Of a stretch of 64,000 nucleotides of DNA, positions 25,755-34,472 are shown one piece after another. The notes beneath the pieces are model-generated. The model saw only the letters and a program-made list of their open reading frames with translations, made no database searches and was not told where the DNA came from. Location of the stretch: contig JABWCL010000002.1 in assembly GCA_013360295.1 (NCBI GenBank), positions 124,001 through 188,000 on the forward strand. Reading direction: 5' to 3'. Numbering within the stretch: the first letter of the stretch is position 1; each line of letters starts with the position of its first letter. The translations under genes were made by a program, and so were the position numbers. This DNA comes from Ignavibacteriaceae bacterium (GTDB lineage: Bacteria; Bacteroidota; Ignavibacteria; Ignavibacteriales; Ignavibacteriaceae).

Positions 25755-26990
25755 TTATTTGGATTTTGCGTACAGGTCCATCAGTGCTTTAACAAACAAA
25801 TCCGCGACAACTTTACCTCCCTCAGGAGTAAAATGCGTGTAGTCTTTGGAACTGAGCGGGACTTTTGCGTTCACCCATTCCACTACGGAATTCTCACCTC
25901 CCATAGCTTCGTAGAGGTTCCAGAAAGCAATGCCTGTCTTGTCAGCAAGCCTGCGCTGCACGCTGATAAGTTTATCAATGTTTGGTTCAGAAACGAAACG
26001 TGAACCTTTTTTTGCGGCTTTGTCGCTAACGCTGATGATAATAATACTGGTATTCGGAAGCGCGCTTTTAAGATGATTAATCGTTCTTTCCATCCTGTTT
26101 TCATACCAGCTGTAGTCGGTATGTTCAGGAGAAAGTATGTTGACGCCAAAATTTAGCAATACAAGTTTGAGATTCTGATGGTCATCAAATTCCTTAAGGA
26201 TATCGGGCTGAATTTCAGAAATCCCAACTCCGGAATTTCCGCGAAGCGGAAGATTATCCACATAAACTCCGCTCTCATTTTCAAGGCTTACTCCATAAAA
26301 ATCCACATTTTTGCAAGCTGAGAATTCAAATTTAATGGATGATATCGGGATGTTCGATGGGATCATCGTACACTGAACACCTTTTCCGGAAGTTAATTTC
26401 AGGTAATCGGATTTGCCGTTATTAATTGTATATTTTACGCGGCAGTTAGCGTTGCCATTAGAATAATAAAGGAAAACCTTGGATACATTTTTCACACCAC
26501 GGGAGTATTTTGTTATCTCGTACTGCACCCAGCTCCCTTCAGCAGGACGGTATACCGCCCCTCCGATTCCGTATCTCAATTTATTCGGATTTCTTTTAAA
26601 TACCGAGGCATCTTCCCAATCCTCGGAAAAAGTGACTCTGGTGGAAAATCTCATCCCAAAGTCATCAACGTTCATAGTGACAAAACCGGAACCGCTTCCG
26701 CCAAAACGCTGCTGTAAATTAAGCCTGATGTCCTCTGTAACAATGTCACCCAAAATTATAGAATCCCCCCAGTGAGCGACGCGAAGCTTTTTCTGCTTTG
26801 CTTCTTTCAAAGCATTAAAAAAGTGTTTTAACTGGGCAGTGTTTCCTTCTATTGGAACCTGTTTCCCCTGAACCATTGCGTTGTAAACCGCGATTGTGGT
26901 ATTATAATTGTGTGAAAATCCAAATGATAAAAACACCAGTACAACCAAGAAAATAATTCTCAGATTAATCTTCATAACTTTGCTGATCAT
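25755..26990 (-). CDS. SGNH-fold hydrolase/acyltransferase-like protein, paralogue of 44843-46207
   Basis: The 411-residue protein has an N-terminal hydrophobic signal or anchor (about 5-27). The SGNH blocks are visible: block I AHWGDSIILGD (about 71-81, Ser nucleophile), block III LNFGVNIL and block V DYTHFTPEG (Asp-His pair). Between blocks I and III lies a beta-rich insertion of about 150 residues. It is clearly paralogous to the protein at 44843-46207: both share the FFxALK start region, KGSRFVSEP/KGSKFVTDP, TGIAFWNLxEAMGG and the THxxxEG ending. Such periplasmic SGNH proteins often transfer acetyl or other acyl groups onto polysaccharides (AlgX, PatB, DltD) or remove them. It sits 83 nt after the second TPR-barrel gene and ends at a strong terminator. 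Confidence 0.82.
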   Translation of the reverse strand: MISKVMKINLRIIFLVVLVFLSFGFSHNYNTTIAVYNAMVQGKQVPIEGNTAQLKHFFNALKEAKQKKLRVAHWGDSIILGDIVTEDIRLNLQQRFGGSGSGFVTMNVDDFGMRFSTRVTFSEDWEDASVFKRNPNKLRYGIGGAVYRPAEGSWVQYEITKYSRGVKNVSKVFLYYSNGNANCRVKYTINNGKSDYLKLTSGKGVQCTMIPSNIPISSIKFEFSACKNVDFYGVSLENESGVYVDNLPLRGNSGVGISEIQPDILKEFDDHQNLKLVLLNFGVNILSPEHTDYSWYENRMERTINHLKSALPNTSIIIISVSDKAAKKGSRFVSEPNIDKLISVQRRLADKTGIAFWNLYEAMGGENSVVEWVNAKVPLSSKDYTHFTPEGGKVVADLFVKALMDLYAKSK

Positions 26991-27073
26991 GTCTCACTAT
27001 AATAAATGTGGAAAAGAAAAATGAAATTCAAAACAACTTAACTGAATATTTAAGTTAATAAATAAAATCCGGC

Positions 27074-29947
27074 TTATAAAATTGTCCAGTAGGCAAGAAT
27101 ATATCCCGAAAAGAACTCGTAACTGCCGTCATAACGGTAAGTTCCGCTGTAACCTAATCTGCCGGAAAGAAAAAAGTTCTTCAACGGTTCATACATAGCG
27201 GAAACACTGAACTCCCTAATAAATGAATCTAGATAAGGGATATAACCTGCCTTAACACCCAGTGTATAGGTTAGCTCCGTATTATAAGCTCTCTCCCACT
27301 CAGCCCAAATCGAATGTCCCGCAAAATTCTGAGGGGAGTAATATAAAGTTGATGTTCGCTGATAATTCGCGTACAGATACTCATAACCGCCGAGGATATC
27401 ATGCTGAAATTTTCTTCCAAACCTGAAGATAATATCTGAACCTCTATTTCCGTCGCTCAGCGCCAGAAAACGGTAATACCCGGAGATATGGCTGCCGGAA
27501 CTAAAATTGTACCTTCCTGATAAACGATAAACGTCCGCGTCAATATCAACCAATCCGAGCCTGGCCGAGAGCAAAACAGTCGCGGCATCAGTGTTATCAT
27601 AAGTCAGGCTGATATTATCAAGCTTGTTGAAGAAGTATTTGACCGCGAAATCTTTGACTTTTCTTGTACGCACGAACCTGTATGTCTGGTTGCCAAAACC
27701 GGCGCTGACATAAAACCGTTTGATATTAGCGATCAGGTTCCATTTCAGTGTTGTGTAATACCTGATAAATCCGATTGTCTCTATTATGGTTCTGTTCAGA
27801 TTTGCGCCGACTGAAAAATTTTCTGTAATTCCTGCTTCCACCATCCCGCCTGTATTGTAATAAAGCAGATTTTGTGAATCGGAATAATAGTCCGCTGTTG
27901 GCCCGAGTTTAAAGTATAACGGAACATTAATATTAAAAGTAAACGGCATACTTACGTCCCTCGGAAGCCAGCCCATTCTCAGATTGATCAGATTTATCTG
28001 TTCCGGATCTACAGTCTCCGTAAGAAGTCTTTCATATACCGCCTGTGCGCTGTCGTATTCCTGCAATGACTCATAGCTCTGAGCGAGGTACAGTTTAGCA
28101 TCGAAGCTTGTGCTGTCAAGGCTTATGATATTATTAAATTCATCTCTTGCGCGAACGCTGTCCCCCGACCAGAGATAACTCTTCGCTCTCATAATCGCTA
28201 TATCCCGGTCGTATTCCTGCTCTAAAAGCTGATCGCAAACCTCAATTGCCCTTGTATAATTCTTTGCGCACATATTGACATCTATATACTGAATCAGTTC
28301 ATTCCGCGGAGGGCTTTTCCTTTTCTCAAAATACTCATCATATTTTAAGACAGCGTCACTGCAGTTCTGGTCCATCGCGAGCTGCTGTCCTTCAACAAGG
28401 ATATCATTTATTTTCCGTTCATCTTCCAGTTCAAGGAGGGCGTCGTAATAGTTTTGTATTGTTTCTATTTCGCGGGAATCCGGTGCAACCGCACGGGCAC
28501 GTTCGATGTAACCCGCTGCCGATGTAAAATCCCGCCCCTTGAGAAGCACATTCGCATAGGATATCAGGGCATCCAATTTATTCGGATCTTTAGCAAGGTA
28601 TTCCTCAAGATAAGCCTTTGCCAGATCAATATCGCTTGACATCCACACCGCCACCATCGCACGTAACAATTTATAGTCAAGATTTTCGGGCTCAGACTTA
28701 ATAAGAAATGTGAGGTAGTCTATCGATGTTTCATAGTCCTTATTGTAGGCAGTATACCTTGCAAGGAGGTAGCGGACATCATTATTACCATTCCTGTTAT
28801 TATTAAGAAATGTGGTCAGAATGCTTATGGAATTTTCGTAGTCGAAATCCTTAGCGTAGGTTTCTGCCATCCAAATGACTGCTTCTTTATCATTTTTATC
28901 ATTTTGATATCTGGCTCTCAGAATTTCAATTTCAGCGTTCCTGATGCTGTCTCTGATTCCGGTAACATATTGCCATAACGGGTCAAAACGCTCAGTGCCT
29001 GTCTGGCTGGATGACAATACCTGTAGGTTTTCATAAGCCTCCTGAATACGGTTCACGCCAAGTAAAGCATCTATGAGGCTGTATCGCCTATCAACATCAT
29101 CAGGAGAATTCCTGACTTCCCGGATTAATCTGTCGATATAATATTCCTGCTGTACGATTCCCCTTTTATATTTTTCAAGGTCAAGGAAAGTATCGACATT
29201 TGTATAAATATACGGGCGTTCCTCTGCCTGCTCAAGCCCCTCCTGAGCTTCCCTGAAGAACGGTCTGAAGCCGAGCGCCGTCTTAAAAGCCTCCTGAGCT
29301 ATCTTTCTCTTCCCGAGCCACATAGTAAAGTAACCATAACGGCTCCATAAGCGGTGATCTTTAGGAAACAGTTCGACATATTTCTTTAATATCTTCTCCC
29401 CTTTTTCAATATGCTTGTTCTTGAGCAGGATCTCACAGTATCTTATTACTTCATCCGGTGAAGGATCTTCTCTTTTAATATACTCATCATACCACCATTC
29501 AGCGTCGAGCCACTCACCCAGGTGTTTATGCGACTTACCTATCTCCAGATAATTCAACGGGATGGACGGATCAATTTTTATTTCTCTCTTATGCCCTGCG
29601 ATCTTCTTGCGCAGCAATTTATGCCAGGTTGCTTCTACACGCGCGAGATCTTTTGCAATCACAGGATTTTTCGGATCAATTTTTCTCGCCTGCCGCAAAT
29701 CAAAAACAGAATATTCATACTGTTCCCGCTTCTCATAAGAAAGTCCCCTGAGATGAAGCCCGTCAGATTGCTTTGGCCTTGCCGCGATGTATTTGTTAAG
29801 CAGATCTATAGCTTCGCCATACCTGCCATTGCCCATATGGCGGGTTGCCTCAACTTTTAAAATATCTACACGTGTCTGTGCCTGCGCTTCTATACTTATA
29901 AAAGTAAAAATCGAAAATAAAATTAAAATAAAAGTTCTGTTGAACAT
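27074..29947 (-). CDS. TPR outer-membrane beta-barrel protein (PgaA/BcsC-like), copy 2
   Basis: The 957-residue precursor starts with a signal peptide ending in EAQAQ. From about residue 28 to 670 it is built of TPR-like helical hairpins (GRYGEAIDLLNKYI, LGEWLDAEWWYDEYI and others). From about 680 to 957 it is rich in alternating aromatic beta strands (YaiO-like barrel). The last strand, ILAYWTIL, is a plausible barrel C-terminus. This layout is that of exopolysaccharide secretins such as PgaA and BcsC: periplasmic TPRs guide the chain and the barrel exports it. It is a close paralogue of the adjacent copy 1 and lies 147 nt downstream of it. It might be specialised for a second polymer or form mixed complexes. 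Confidence 0.82.
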   Translation of the reverse strand: MFNRTFILILFSIFTFISIEAQAQTRVDILKVEATRHMGNGRYGEAIDLLNKYIAARPKQSDGLHLRGLSYEKREQYEYSVFDLRQARKIDPKNPVIAKDLARVEATWHKLLRKKIAGHKREIKIDPSIPLNYLEIGKSHKHLGEWLDAEWWYDEYIKREDPSPDEVIRYCEILLKNKHIEKGEKILKKYVELFPKDHRLWSRYGYFTMWLGKRKIAQEAFKTALGFRPFFREAQEGLEQAEERPYIYTNVDTFLDLEKYKRGIVQQEYYIDRLIREVRNSPDDVDRRYSLIDALLGVNRIQEAYENLQVLSSSQTGTERFDPLWQYVTGIRDSIRNAEIEILRARYQNDKNDKEAVIWMAETYAKDFDYENSISILTTFLNNNRNGNNDVRYLLARYTAYNKDYETSIDYLTFLIKSEPENLDYKLLRAMVAVWMSSDIDLAKAYLEEYLAKDPNKLDALISYANVLLKGRDFTSAAGYIERARAVAPDSREIETIQNYYDALLELEDERKINDILVEGQQLAMDQNCSDAVLKYDEYFEKRKSPPRNELIQYIDVNMCAKNYTRAIEVCDQLLEQEYDRDIAIMRAKSYLWSGDSVRARDEFNNIISLDSTSFDAKLYLAQSYESLQEYDSAQAVYERLLTETVDPEQINLINLRMGWLPRDVSMPFTFNINVPLYFKLGPTADYYSDSQNLLYYNTGGMVEAGITENFSVGANLNRTIIETIGFIRYYTTLKWNLIANIKRFYVSAGFGNQTYRFVRTRKVKDFAVKYFFNKLDNISLTYDNTDAATVLLSARLGLVDIDADVYRLSGRYNFSSGSHISGYYRFLALSDGNRGSDIIFRFGRKFQHDILGGYEYLYANYQRTSTLYYSPQNFAGHSIWAEWERAYNTELTYTLGVKAGYIPYLDSFIREFSVSAMYEPLKNFFLSGRLGYSGTYRYDGSYEFFSGYILAYWTIL

Positions 29948-30094
29948 AGAAAGAGTAAGCTTCCTCAGTTTCTCTTAATAGTAAATAAAAAAGTTATCTG
30001 ATAAACAATAATGCTTCTGATGATCCGGGGCGGAGAGCAGTCCCGCATATAAGAACTGCGTTCCGGTATTATTTAATGATTTATAAAAGTATCG

Positions 30095-32956
30095 TTAAAA
30101 AACATTCCAGTATGCCAACACATAGGCTGAGAGGAATTCGTAACTTCCGTCATACCTGTATGTACCTCCGTAGGAGATTCGGGCAGAAATAAAAAGTACT
30201 TTGAACGGCTGATATATAGCCGCCGCGCTGACTTCCCTGATAAAAAAATCGCTCGCGGGAATGTATCCGGCTTTGGCGCCTAAAGTGTAAGTAAGCGTTG
30301 AGTCATATTTCTGTTCCCACTCTGCCCAGATTGAGTGCGCTGAAAAATCCTGCGGCGAATAATAATAGGCGGAGTATCTGGCGTAATCAGTTGATAAATA
30401 CTCATACCCGCCAAGAATATCATAATCAAACTTGCGGCCTATCCGTAGCTGCATATCTTTACCGGAATTTCCGTCATTAAGCTGCAAAAAGTTGTAAAAT
30501 CCGGTTATGTAAAGCATATTCTTTGTCCGGAAATTCCAAAAGAAGCGGTGAAAGTTAGCGTTAATATTCTGGAAGCCGAGCCGTGCGGAATATAATACTA
30601 TCGCCGCATCAGTGTTTTCAAAAGTATAGCTCAGATTGTTGTGTTTGTCAAAGAAGTACCTTATACCAAAGTCACTTACTTTCCTGATCCTCACGTTCCT
30701 GTAATTCAGGTTTCCGTATCCCGCGTTCAGATACAGCTTGTTATCGAAGTTTGCCAGAAGATTCCATTTCATCGACGTATAAAACCTGATTAAACCGGGG
30801 GTTTCAATTGTTGTCCGGTTGAATGACACGCCTGCCGAAAGAAAACTTAAAAGGCCAAACTCGATCTGTCCGCCGGTGTTGTTATATTTCAGATTCTGGT
30901 TATCCGAGTAAAAATTATATACCGGAGCAATCCTGACAAAAGTTGGAATATCAAGAGAGAAAATATCTCCTCCGCCTTTTGGAAGCCACCCAAGCCGGAG
31001 ATTGATAATTCTGATTTTATTGCTGTCGACTGTTTCTGTGAGGAGTTGGTTGTAAATTCCGCGAGCAGCACTAAAATCCTTTAATACCTCGTAGGTCTCA
31101 GCCAGATAAAACTTCGCGTCAAAACTTGTGCTGTCTTCCGCTACAAGCCGGGTGAATTCATTCAGCGCTTTAATGCTGTCTCCGGACCATAAATAATTCT
31201 TTGAGCGCAAAATGGCAATATCAATATCATATTCCTGTTCGAGAAGCCTGTCATAAACTTCGATGGACTTATTAAAATTCCGCGCGCAGGAGTTAACATC
31301 CGCGTATTCAATCCATTCAAAGCGCGACGGGCTTTTTAGTTTGCTGAAGTATTCATCATATTTCACAACCGCGTCAGGGCAATTTTGCGCAACCGCGAGT
31401 TCCCTTGCTTCCTCAAGGATCTTAAAAACCTTCCGGTCCTCTTCAAGTTCAAGTATTGCATCGTAGTAATTCTGAACTGATTCAATTTCCCTTGCGTTGG
31501 GATTGATGCCTCTCGCCTTCTCAATAAGCGATTTCGCCTCCGTGAACTTCCTCTCCTTAACCATCAGGTTTGCATAGGCAACAATCGCCTCCACGCTCTC
31601 CGGAAACTTTACCAGGTATTCCTCAAGCAGGCTTTTTGCCAGGTCAAGGTCAGTGGTAGTCCAGACCGCCACGAGCGCGCGCAGCAGTTTATACTCATAA
31701 TTTTCCGGTTCAGACTTAAGGAGTATATTGAGCTGTTCAATAGAGGGTTCAAACTGCTGGTTAAAAGCCGTGTACTTGGCAAGCATGAACCTGACGTCAT
31801 TATTACCCTCCATTTTATTCGTGCTTATAAAGAGGGTCAGGATTTCAATCGCCGAATCGAAATCCATAGTAGCGGCGTACAACTCAGCAAGACGCATTAC
31901 GTTGGCTTTGTTGTTTTTATCCGCATCATACAACGCTTTGTATTTGTCTATATTGAACCGGGCGAGGCTGTCCTTTTTACTTGTTACAAATTCCCACAAA
32001 GTATCAAACTTTTCCGTACCGGAATGCTCGACGGATAAAATCTGAAGCTGCTGGTATGCTTCTTCGAACCTGTTGACACCGATAAGAGCGTCAATGAGGG
32101 CATATCTCTTTTCAATGTCACCGGGAGTTTGTCTGATTTCCCTGTAAAGCCTGTCTATATAATACTCTTTTTCAGTCTGCTGTTCCTGCAGTTTTTTCAG
32201 GTCTACGACTGTATCAACAACCGTATATATATAAGGCCGGTTTTCTGCCTGTTCAAGGCCCTCCTGTGCTTCACGGAAGAACGGACGGAAACTCAGTGCT
32301 GTGGTAAACGCGTCTATTGCAATTTTCTTTTTACCAAGCCACATCGTAAAGTATCCGTACCTGCTCCAGAGGCGGTGATCCTTCGGGAATTTTTCAACAT
32401 ATTTTTTTAGGATCCTCTCCCCTTTTTCAATATGGTTGTTGTGAGCGAGTATTTCAGTATAACGTATCACTTCATCCGAAGACGGGTCTTCCCGTTTGAT
32501 GTACTCATCATACCACCATTCAGCATCCTCCCACTCGCCAAGATGCTTATGTGATTTTCCAATTTCAAGGTAATTCAGAGGAATGGCAGGATTTATCGCG
32601 ATTTCTCTTTTATGACCGGAGATTTTTTTCCGTAACAGCTGGTGCCACGTTGAGGTAACACGCCCGAGATCTTTATTTATTTCCGAGTTTTTAGGTTCAA
32701 GTTTTCTGGCGTTGCGCAGGTCAAATACGGAATACTCATATTGTCCGCGCTTTTCATAACACAAGCCCCTGAGATGCAGTCCGTCAGCCTTGCTCGGGCG
32801 TGAAGCAATATATTTATTCAGAAGGTCTATTGCCTCACCATACCTGCCGATAGACATCTGTCTCTGGGCTTCCGCTTTAAGAGCATCCACATTGCTTTGA
32901 GGGTTAGTCCAGCCGGCCAAAAAGAATATCAGGATTAAAACTCTCATAAGCAGCAA
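30095..32956 (-). CDS. TPR outer-membrane beta-barrel protein (PgaA/BcsC-like), copy 1
   Basis: The 953-residue protein has the same plan as its neighbour: signal peptide, about 650 residues of TPR hairpins and a C-terminal barrel of about 270 residues ending VLAYWNVF, with the terminal Phe typical of barrel-assembly signals. Long stretches of the N-terminal half are nearly identical in the two copies (GRYGEAIDLLNKYIA, LNYLEIGKSHKHLGEW, KDHRLWSRYGYFTMWLGK). The barrels are more divergent, which fits a tandem duplication followed by divergence. Its start lies 4 nt after the KaiC/BcsE-like gene, so the two are coupled. Likely role: export of the polymer made by the GT2 synthase. Confidence 0.82.
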   Translation of the reverse strand: MLLMRVLILIFFLAGWTNPQSNVDALKAEAQRQMSIGRYGEAIDLLNKYIASRPSKADGLHLRGLCYEKRGQYEYSVFDLRNARKLEPKNSEINKDLGRVTSTWHQLLRKKISGHKREIAINPAIPLNYLEIGKSHKHLGEWEDAEWWYDEYIKREDPSSDEVIRYTEILAHNNHIEKGERILKKYVEKFPKDHRLWSRYGYFTMWLGKKKIAIDAFTTALSFRPFFREAQEGLEQAENRPYIYTVVDTVVDLKKLQEQQTEKEYYIDRLYREIRQTPGDIEKRYALIDALIGVNRFEEAYQQLQILSVEHSGTEKFDTLWEFVTSKKDSLARFNIDKYKALYDADKNNKANVMRLAELYAATMDFDSAIEILTLFISTNKMEGNNDVRFMLAKYTAFNQQFEPSIEQLNILLKSEPENYEYKLLRALVAVWTTTDLDLAKSLLEEYLVKFPESVEAIVAYANLMVKERKFTEAKSLIEKARGINPNAREIESVQNYYDAILELEEDRKVFKILEEARELAVAQNCPDAVVKYDEYFSKLKSPSRFEWIEYADVNSCARNFNKSIEVYDRLLEQEYDIDIAILRSKNYLWSGDSIKALNEFTRLVAEDSTSFDAKFYLAETYEVLKDFSAARGIYNQLLTETVDSNKIRIINLRLGWLPKGGGDIFSLDIPTFVRIAPVYNFYSDNQNLKYNNTGGQIEFGLLSFLSAGVSFNRTTIETPGLIRFYTSMKWNLLANFDNKLYLNAGYGNLNYRNVRIRKVSDFGIRYFFDKHNNLSYTFENTDAAIVLYSARLGFQNINANFHRFFWNFRTKNMLYITGFYNFLQLNDGNSGKDMQLRIGRKFDYDILGGYEYLSTDYARYSAYYYSPQDFSAHSIWAEWEQKYDSTLTYTLGAKAGYIPASDFFIREVSAAAIYQPFKVLFISARISYGGTYRYDGSYEFLSAYVLAYWNVF

Positions 32957-32960
32957 TGGG

Positions 32961-34235
32961 TTACCCTATGTGTTCATCTTCTAAGATCTCGCTTAAGATT
33001 GTCTCAGCGTTCTCGGTGTTATCGCTTACTTCATAAGTAAACGCGTATAAGTACTGCATCACCCTGGTAACATAAACAGGATCAGAATTTGGTAGATTAG
33101 ATTTCATTTTTGAGACTAGTATCCCGAGTGACTTCTCGTCGCCTTTTCCCATTAACACCAGTATCTTATCATTTACAACGCAGATCTTGTCCTTCTTATC
33201 AGTTGAGAGTCTAACAGCGTTCTGTAGCTGTGGTATATTAATAATATTCTGACTTACAGCGATAGGATCAAGTTTCATCGAGATTAGGGCAAAACCCTGA
33301 CCAGTACTTTTGAACAGCGCGATCTGGTTATTAAGTATAAGTGTAAACTCATTAAGATCATACACGTTCGGAAACGACATCTGCGGAGCTGTACTGTCCA
33401 CATTTGTAAGAGGTTTATATTTGGATGAGGATTTTGACGACATTGAAGGCGGAGCATAGATCTGCTGCTGAGGCGGAGCCGCGGGCTGCTGGGCTGTCTG
33501 CGCTTGTTCGGTCTCAGCCGCTTTATCGTTTTCAAACATGAATTTTACGCCGTGATAAGGCTCGATAAAATAGTCTGAGAAGTATTGCCCTTCGGTATGG
33601 CCAATGTTCGGAGTAATCGTTGCTCTTCCCCCCTGCTGCGGATTATCTTCACTTTTCTTCTGCAGGTAAATAATAGCGGTTGAATACTGTGCCATGCTGT
33701 CAACGATTGTCTGTGCAAACGAAGTCGCGGGCTCGGAAAGAACAAGAAGGCTTGTTACATTCTTTTCTTCAATTGCCTCAAGTGTGGAAAGAAATGTCTG
33801 CTGAAGTAAACCTAAGTTTTCAAAGCTTACAAACGGGGTAAGTTCATCAAATACCAGACGGTCAGGATGATACTGATCAACAACGGTTACGATGTCATTC
33901 AGATATTCAACCAGGAATTCATCCGGATTATCCGCATCATACATTTCAACAGGCGGTGCAACCCGGACTACAATAACCAGGTTCTGATTCATAGCCGCCT
34001 GCAGATCGAATTCAATCGAAGAAGCATGAATCATTAAATCCTTTGGGCGCATAGCCGTAAAAAAGAGAGTGACCTCTTTCTTTTTAACACCTTCCATTGC
34101 ATACTGAAGGCTTATAAGTGTGCGGCCGGACTTACGGGGACCTATCAAAATGTAGGTGCCGCCTTTATAAAATCCCCCCCACGCTTTATCCACGAGGGAG
34201 AGTCCAGTACTAACTAAATTAGGTTTTTTTCTCAT
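32961..34235 (-). CDS. KaiC/RecA-like ATPase with degenerate P-loop and a C-terminal GGDEF-like domain (BcsE-like plan)
   Basis: Residues about 1-235 match the KaiC/GvpD RecA fold: STGLSLVDKAWGG at the start, a P-loop that reads GPRKSGRT (32-39, Arg38 in place of the catalytic Lys) and a Walker B strand RLVFDEL (D130). A Gln/Pro-rich linker (about 240-285) follows. The last 135 residues (about 290-424) have the strand-helix order of a GGDEF domain but no GGDEF motif (VVNDKILVLMGKGD in that place). A degenerate NTPase plus a degenerate GGDEF is the plan of BcsE, the c-di-GMP-binding accessory protein of cellulose synthesis; whether it binds c-di-GMP is unknown. It heads the TPR-barrel operon (4-nt spacing). 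Confidence 0.72.
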   Translation of the reverse strand: MRKKPNLVSTGLSLVDKAWGGFYKGGTYILIGPRKSGRTLISLQYAMEGVKKKEVTLFFTAMRPKDLMIHASSIEFDLQAAMNQNLVIVVRVAPPVEMYDADNPDEFLVEYLNDIVTVVDQYHPDRLVFDELTPFVSFENLGLLQQTFLSTLEAIEEKNVTSLLVLSEPATSFAQTIVDSMAQYSTAIIYLQKKSEDNPQQGGRATITPNIGHTEGQYFSDYFIEPYHGVKFMFENDKAAETEQAQTAQQPAAPPQQQIYAPPSMSSKSSSKYKPLTNVDSTAPQMSFPNVYDLNEFTLILNNQIALFKSTGQGFALISMKLDPIAVSQNIINIPQLQNAVRLSTDKKDKICVVNDKILVLMGKGDEKSLGILVSKMKSNLPNSDPVYVTRVMQYLYAFTYEVSDNTENAETILSEILEDEHIG

Positions 34236-34472
34236 AATACTACCAAACTATAAACTTCTATATAATTATACAATAATCGTTCCAAGTATAAGAAACATGT
34301 GTTTTGAGTCAAAATGACTGTTTTTATGTGATTTATACAACACGACTTTTCTCAAATTGAGACATCTAAAAAAAACAATGTATCAAAAAAAGACACGAGA
34401 ATATGTAAGATACCCGGTTCGCTTAAGGTTTTAATCTAATGGACTCCGGTACATATAATAGATAACAATGAT
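34236..34472. other. Intergenic region between GH9 and the KaiC-like gene
   Basis: This AT-rich stretch of 237 bp holds a 13-bp palindrome TCTCAAATTGAGA (34350-34362) and a smaller AGTCA-AAA-TGACT repeat near 34308-34320. They could be operator sites for the exopolysaccharide export operon. I see no gene, no clear terminator for GH9 and no -24/-12 element. Confidence 0.4.
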
